64,000 nucleotides of DNA from Pseudophaeomoniella oleicola (taxonomy: Eukaryota; Ascomycota; Eurotiomycetes; Phaeomoniellales; Phaeomoniellaceae), in the NCBI GenBank assembly GCA_003868215.1, contig QWDQ01000012.1, positions 248,001 to 312,000 of the forward strand, given 5' to 3'. Shown here piece by piece: positions 56,901-64,000 of this stretch; position 1 is the stretch's first letter, and the number at the start of each line of letters is the position of its first letter. The notes beneath the pieces were generated by a model. That model saw only the letters and a list, made by a program, of their open reading frames with translations, did not search any database and was not told where the DNA came from. The position numbers and the translations under genes are program-made.

Positions 56901-59900
56901 CAGTCAGTCAGTCCACATCTGGCAAGCAGGGATATGAATACTACTCACCGCGGCCAACTTCAACAGCACGGGTTAGCTGCGTCTTGCTGAAGAGAGGCGT
57001 TCTCTCCAGAGACAGCGATACGTCTTGTGAAAGAACGTCGACGAAGTTCGTATAAGTCTCCAGCAACAGAGTCGCTGCCGTCAAGTCATAAAGGCCCTTT
57101 TGCACTCGAATTACGACATAGGCATCGTTCACCATTTCCTTCACATCCAGTGAAATATCGTACGCCGTTCTTCCTGGATGTACCTCCTGCAACTCGAACT
57201 GGCAGTTACAGAAGGTTTGCTTCTCACGGGATGCCTGCCGGTAGTCGAAGAACGCCTGGAAAAATGGACTGTATGATGAAGAACGGGCCACGTTGAGTTC
57301 TTTGAGGAGCACATCAAATGGCAGACGCGAATTTTCCATTGCGCCGTAGGCCGTTTTACGGGCCTCTTGAAGGGCATCAGCAAAAGGCTGCTCTGGTCGG
57401 CGATGGAATCGTAAAGTGAGCAGGTTAAGGAAGAAGCCAATGCTGTTCATCACATCATCATCGTTGCGATTGGCATCGGCAATGCCAATGGTCAAGTCCC
57501 GGGCGTCTGTGAAGGAAAACAGCATCGCTTTGAATGCGGCCAAGAAGAAATGGAAGGGTCTAGATTGCTGCGCCTTCGAGACCGACTTGATTCGCGCAAT
57601 CAATTCCGGCTCGAGCCGGGTGACGACCTGATGGACTTCGTAATTCGTCATGGCTACTCGGGAGCTTGTTCGAGCCATGGGAAGTAACGGTAAGATTGGT
57701 GGCTGCTCGTCCGTCGGAAAAACTCCCTGCCAGTATCTAATCTCATCATTCATTTCCCCCTTCTCAAGGGCTCGCCACTGAGCTGTCGAGAAATCAGGGT
57801 ACTGCCGGGGCAATGGTCCGAGAGCTTGGCCATTGTAGGCCTTCTCTAGGTCGGAGATGAGGATCTGTAGACTAGCGCCATCCATGATGATGTGGTGATA
57901 GTTTATCAGAAGATAATGAAATGACAGTGATTCTGTCAGGAGGACCACTTGTAGCAAATTTCCGCTCGCCAGGTCAAATTTATGCGCTTGTAGTCTGTTG
58001 TACTCGGTCTCAACTTCCTCTACTGAGTCAATCTTCTTGCGCTCCAGTCTTGTCGGCGAGCTCGCCAAGATATTCTGAGAAGCTTGGTCAGCCTCATTCT
58101 CGTCCCCGATGAAGCATGTGCGTAGTGCCTCATGTCTTGCAGTCACAACACGAACAGCTCTCTCCAGGTCACCGATGCGCAGGTTGCCAGTCATGCGGTA
58201 CTTGAAGGTCACGTTGAACGTCGTCTGATCCTCGACCAGGAGCCCGAGGAACCAAAAACGAGATTGGCCCAATGATATGGGCTCCCTCTTCAAGAATGCT
58301 CTGGGCGGAGCCTCTGTTGTTGGTGTAACATGACCGTTGGGCTTCCCGGACTTCGAAGACATCTGCGTGTTTGAAGATCTTGGTGTGAGCACGCCGTTCA
58401 TGGTTGATAGGTCTGGGGCTGAGCCGTGGTCAGATGCAGAACTTGAACTAGTATCTGTAGATTGGGGTTTGGGCGGAGGTAGCGATTGTGACGGAGACGG
58501 CTTCACGACGGACTTCTGATTGGCAACATCGCCTTTTCCAATATTGGCAAGAAGCTCCTCGGGCAGCTTCTTCATCACTTGTTCGGAAATTTCAGCCAGA
58601 CTTGCTCCGCCGACAACCTTCAGAACCGGAATGTCAACCTTCAGCTCCTTCAAGAACCAGGACCGCACTTCAACAGCAACGAGCGAGTCGATTCCGAGGT
58701 CAACAAGGGGAGCACTGTGATCAATCTCCTGGTCCGCGCTTTGTAAGATGACACGTAATTTTGCGGCGAAGGATTCTAGTTGTCTCGAATTAGCATCACA
58801 CAATCGATTCTCACAGGGATACTCATTTGGCATTTACCTTGCAATAGTCCGAGTGCTTCTTCTATGGTTGCAGCCCTTGAGAGCTGCTCCGCAACGGGAA
58901 GAGCGGTAGCCTTGTTCTTAGTTTGATCCCCTGTACCGAGCTCTGCGCCTTTGGTTTTGAGGATGCAATGTGAGAAAATAGGATTCGCGTACCACACCAC
59001 ATCGGTGTCCCCATCGCTCATTGTACGGAGACCGGTTGTCACCACTGCATCAGGGATGGTTTCATTGTCCTTGGCGTTCACGTAACCAGCATGGATGGTT
59101 TCTGCAAATGCATAGCGAAGATCCGACTCAGAGAGAACCGTCATACCAAACTTCCCCAGCTGCTCGACTACATGTCGACTCACGGTCTCGACGTACCCAA
59201 TACCAGAAACAAGGCCGATGTCAATCGTAGAGGCAGCCAAACCACGTCTCCGTCTTTGCCTGGCAAGCCCGTTCAGGTAGCCATTTGCAGCTACGTAATT
59301 GGATTGACCCGAGTTACCGACCACACATGAGCCAGATGACAAAAGGACAAAGAAGTCAAGCTTGTCGTCGTAGAAGGCTTGGTCCAGATTGTATGACCCG
59401 TCAACCTTGGGTCTGAGGACATCTCGCATCGCCTCAAAAGACATTCTTGAGAATAGCCCATCCCCCAAGACCATAGCTCCATTAACGACGCCAGCGATGG
59501 GGGGTAAGGTTGCCCTAATGGTCTGCACAACGCTGTCCAGACTTTTCCTGTCGGTCATATCCGTCGAAAAGACCTTTACAGTTGCCTTGGTACTCCGGAA
59601 AGACTCCAGCCACCTTGGGTCGATGTTGGGACGACGACTCGTCAAGCACACACATCCCGCTCCATTGGATATCATCCATTCACAAAAGGACTGTCCGAGC
59701 TGGCCACTGAGGCCAAAGAGCACATACGTCTTGTTTCTGGAGAAGAGGCTTCGGGCATCTAGGGGGCGCACCTCTACCTTGACTTCTCCATCCCTTGGCC
59801 AGCGGACAACAGTGGTTGCGTGGTTGGATGTGGACTGATCGTAGATTTGATTGAGCTGAAGGACCATATCCCGGACTCGTTCCTGGGTTAGAGACTTCAC

Positions 59901-62900
59901 CGATGCCCTTGCATTAGCAACGGCATCATCTAGCCGACCCACCAAGACCTCTCGATCAAACGACAGAGGAAGCAGGGCTTCGGGTCGAAAGAGGTCAGAC
60001 GAGTCTATTATTTTGCAACCCGAGGGCAGAGTATGGGCAATGCTTAGACTAAGGTCGCTCGGATGAACGAGTGAATGTGCAGTCAAGTCAAGGAAATGTG
60101 TAGGCTTCACAGAAGAGAGCAATCTCCGTAAAACATGTCTAGGTGCGCGAGTACTCAACCTGATCCACGATGGGTCTTTTGCATCGACGTTGCTTGCTGT
60201 GTCACAAGAGTAGGTAACGCGAAGATTTTCAGCAGCAGCTCGCCGGGACAGAGCTGCGGCGAGGAAACGATCCTTGTCCGAGCAGTTCACCAGTAGGCTG
60301 CTTTCCGGCGGTAAGTTCTCAACCAAGGATGTAGCTAGAAGCTCGCTTGCAATCGCGGTAAGTAGACTGTCAGCTGATGAGTTGACAATGTCAATAGCTA
60401 CTGGTACTGATGCAATAGGTGCTGCTGTGTAAGAATTTGCTGTAGATAGGGCAAGAAATGTGCACCCTGCCGCGTCGTGTCTGCCAATAGTGACGAATAA
60501 AAATGCATTCGTTGCGACACGGAGTGCCATCAAGGTTGAGCTCTCGACCTTCACAAGTCCCTGATCATTGTTTTTCATAGGAACGACGTCTTCCACCAGG
60601 GAAAGGGGCGCAGCGGCGCTCTGTGAAATGGAAAAGTTCGACCCCAATACTGGCAGTGTCTTCATGATGACACGTCTGGAGGAGTTAAATCTGGCGTTCC
60701 GCTCCGCATTCTGCACAAAACGGGGTATCATCAGCTTCCCGTGATCCAGGAACGTCTCGGGTTCCTTTGACCACAGGAGCTGCGGGTGGTCCCATTCATC
60801 GAGCGCACATTGTCGCAGAAGTTGCTCAGCGATGACTTTTGAGAAATTATCATCCATACCAGTGACGTCAAGATGGTTGAAGCTGATATGCGGTGCCTCA
60901 CTGGTGATAGAGCGGTTGAAACAAAGACTTGCCATGTGGTACGGCTCTTCAGCCAGGGCGCCGTGAGTGACCCAAAGGACGCGTCCAGCACGTTCGAAAA
61001 GCCGCTTCAGTCCATCCATCTTCTCGGCCGTCAAATCCTTGAAGATAGGGGAATCGAGATCGACAAGACTAACGAAGGTGCTCTTAAGATCCAAATCCAG
61101 CGCTTCAGTATCCGTAGGCAGCCCGCTGAGGATGGCTGTCTTGCCGCAGAAGCGCCCGAGACTGTCAGCCAGCTCTTCAGCCATGCGCGAAGTCTCTAAG
61201 CTTCCCGTCCCAAGAATTACAAGGCTTTCAATGAAAATCGAAGACGAAGACAAGGACAGCGGCCGTCGCAAGAAAAGCACTTGGTCGTCAACAGCCTGAG
61301 CAGCTATGATTGAAAACGGCCAAGCTGCCCCTTCAATTCTGGGAGTGATTGCGTCGATACCACCGAAGCCAGCTTTCCGTAAGGCAGAGTGCCAGCCCGT
61401 GGGTGTCGCGGTTGGTGCATACTTTCGGCCATCAGCCACACCAAGCCACCAACCAGGAAGGCCGCCCATAATGGTGCTGCTACGAATTGGATCGTTATTG
61501 GTGACCTCCAAAAGCATAAGGTATCCGCCGGGTTTCAGAAGTTGTCGGGTATTATTCAATGTCTTCTGAAGTGAGGCCGTAGCGTGTAAAACGTTGGATG
61601 CGACGATGATGTCGTACGAATGTGGCTCATACCCTTGGGTTGCTGGCGGCTTCTCGACGTCCAGTCCTTTGAATATCATTTTGTCGCTGTACGCCTTGAA
61701 GACCTCCGCAGCCCTTGAAAAGAAACCTACGGATATGTCGGTGTAGGTGTAGGAGGACATTGTACCGCCAATGGCTTCAAGGATTGATTTCGTGGCTCCG
61801 CCCGTTCCAGCACCTAGGAGTCTTGTAAGTGGAAGGGGCACACATGGACAGCCTGACTGAAGTTCTTACCTATTTCAAGGATGTTGGCATGCGGATATCG
61901 ATGCGTCATTTGCTTCACCATGCCCGCTAAGAATGAATTGTACCTTGCAAACCCGAGACCGTGTCGATAGAAGTCGTCTAGTAAATTGTTCGGTAGCATA
62001 TGCTCCAGTATCGTCGTCTGACCACGCACCGCAGCCGGAACGTTGTCTCCGACTGCCGAGAGAAGTCTCACATCGACATCATTCGAGTGCCTGGAAATCA
62101 GCGTTTCGATGTCTTCAGCGTTGTCTTCCGCCCATTCCTTCTTCACGGTTGGGAGTTGTCCGCTGGACGCGCCGGCAACGGTGTGGTTCACAAAGTCACG
62201 AAGGTGCAAATGGTGCGGCTGACCATTTCCCCATTCGTCGTCAGAAAGCTCCAACTTCCATTTGCGCAGATAATAATACGATATTCTCTCGCAAGCGGTT
62301 GCCAATTCCACTTCATCTGCAGAGGGGCGGATCGAGTTCACGACAGAAGATCCGTCCGGTGCTGCAACGTCAATTTTCGTATACGAAAACATCCGCCTAT
62401 CATCCGCCTCAGTAGCAGGGGCAAAAGGCTTTATGAGCAAGTCTTCGACCTGAATCATGCTTTGTTGGCTATCTTCGCTTAAAATGTCGATGCTTGCAGA
62501 GAAGGATTCAGATTCGCCGCTGAGCGTAGCCCAGACCGGTACTTGAGATCCGGAAGTCGGCAGTGAAGCGCAGACCTCTGGATTGACTCGAATGGCCCGA
62601 ATCGCTGTTGGAACGTGAAGAGACCAGAGACGTTCATCTCCCGGAGCTGAGTAAGCGAGCATTGAGGACTGAAACGCAACATCAAGCATGCTTGGATGCA
62701 CCAAATACACGGTGGACTCATCATCTGTATAGGAATACGTGTCCACGAGAGCCGAAGACTGATTGAGCCTACGCCTCATTGCCGACATACCTCTGAACGG
62801 GCCAGTGTAGCCGTATCCCAGCTTAGTGAGGGTTGCGTAGAACCGGTCGGGATCAACTATGGACATGTTGTAGTCTTCTCCTGGAGTGCAAGACAATGCT

Positions 62901-64000
62901 GCAATGTCTGGGCCGCCGAGCGAAACTTTTACCGTCCCGCTCGCCATAAGCTCCATATCGTGTTCCGATCCTGTGCTGATGTTGGGGCAGGAATAGGTTG
63001 AGAATTTAGCTGTGACAATCTGGCCCTGATGATGCTCGATTTCGGTCAACGTGACAAGAGTCTCGACGCCTAACGTATCTCCATCTTCAAATGTGATAGC
63101 TCTTGGGATGGAAAGGTCGTGGAGCTCGAAAAGCTCGACTGTCCTCTTAGCCGCAAGGCTCCGAGATGCTTCTATAGCCATGGCGACATAACCTGCGGCG
63201 GGGAAGACGATTTGACCTTGCAACTGGTGACCCTCTAGCCATGATATTTCAGACACTTTGAGCACATTCGACCAACGCATGTCATGAGCGTTGGAATCCG
63301 GAGACGGAGCACCGAGCAATTCATGAGGGGCCTGTTTTCGCCCACGAGTCTTTCTAGATCTGCGTGATTCATTCCAATGGATCCTCCCATGATTCCATTG
63401 ATATGATGGCAGACCGACCACTAACTTGTGCGATCGTGATTCACCGGTCACAGTCTTCTCGTAGGCTTGCATATCAACTCCCTTTGCACCCATAAGGACC
63501 CACACAAAGCCTAGCGCCTCCGAGAAGGCCTCAACGTCATCTGTGCCTCGGTTTAGTACACCAGAATATGGAAGGCCAGCTGGCCGCACGTCGGAGATGA
63601 TCTGAGTGGCCGGACCTTTGAGTGCCGGATGAGGACCAACTTCGAGAACGAGGTTTATTTGCTCGTCGCTTGAAATCGCATTATTGACAGCATCCGAAAA
63701 AAGGACTGTATTTGTCATGTTGTCCCTCCAATAGACATCTTGAAGCTCTTCGATTGGCTCCATACCCTGGGCGCTGGGAGCCACACTCGAGAACCAGGTG
63801 CAGGTATTTCTTCGGTCATGATTGACTTGGACTCCGCAAGCTTGCATCGCGGCAACGTATGGATCACCACATGAGAACATATGGTGAGAGTGATAGGCAG
63901 TATCGACCTTCAATAACCTGGCAAACTTCTTCTCTTCCTCAAACACTTTCTTTGCATGAACGATAGCATCGGCATCTCCTGACAGGGTCACACTCGCTGA
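53932..64000 (-). CDS. Hybrid PKS-NRPS, N-terminus beyond window
   Basis: Exons in reading order are >64000-61870, 61813-58838, 58775-56949 and 56885-53932; at least 3,295 residues are visible. Domains in order: end of AT (from the edge to about 63.5 kb); DH with [16 protein letters not shown] (catalytic His) and SMLDVAFQ (Asp); cMeT with EIGAGTGG, split by a 56-nt intron; a degenerate ER-like spacer; KR with GLSGQLGQS and [12 protein letters not shown] with [13 protein letters not shown] with HHIIMDG; A with [11 protein letters not shown] and YNSYGPAE; T with [12 protein letters not shown]; and R with [10 protein letters not shown] and DGYIASKW. The expected product is a methylated polyketide amidated by one amino acid. 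R keeps the Tyr-x-x-x-Lys pair, pointing to NADPH-dependent reductive release. KS and the AT active site lie past the edge. No frame break was seen. Neighbours supply two oxygenases and a pump. Confidence 0.95.

Overview
The window is nuclear DNA of a filamentous ascomycete (Pezizomycotina). The genes carry short introns (about 44-260 nt) with GTAAGT-like donors, CTAAC branch points and CAG/TAG acceptors. The gene families are typical of moulds: a HET-domain gene, a fungal GT2 synthase, spherulin-4, a hybrid PKS-NRPS, a 14-TM-type MFS pump and an acuD-type isocitrate lyase. The class cannot be fixed from sequence alone. No transposase, reverse transcriptase or integrase frame was recognised.

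Layout. 0-5 kb: a HAPSTR1/TAPR1-like protein (minus) and an ISWI chromatin-remodelling ATPase (plus) share a divergent promoter. 5.2-11.8 kb: gene-poor DNA with a clustered TACTACGTAGTA palindrome. 11.8-30.7 kb: a C2H2 transcription factor, a Cys-rich single-pass surface protein, mitochondrial release factor 1, a spherulin-4 protein converging on a GT2 polysaccharide synthase, a two-exon TEN1 gene (CST telomere complex) with no long open frame, and the ESCRT-III subunit SNF7. 31-40 kb: a prolyl-4-hydroxylase-like oxygenase divergent from FHL1 (FHA + forkhead), then a CBM48 (Mdg1/Crp1-like) protein with an internal duplication. 40.8-46 kb: isocitrate lyase and an interrupted HET-domain gene.

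46.7-64 kb and beyond: a secondary-metabolite cluster made of an MFS transporter, an isopenicillin-N-synthase-like 2OG-Fe(II) oxygenase, an FAD monooxygenase and a very large hybrid PKS-NRPS whose N-terminus lies past the right edge. Visible module order is AT(part)-DH-cMeT-(silent ER)-KR-ACP-C-A-T-R. The inferred pathway is a methylated reduced polyketide amidated to one amino acid, released by the terminal reductase domain, oxidised by the two tailoring enzymes and exported by the MFS pump. A trans-acting enoyl reductase, if used, is not in this window.

Exon limits below were worked out by hand from splice sites and frame; all family names rest on motif recognition, not on a database search.
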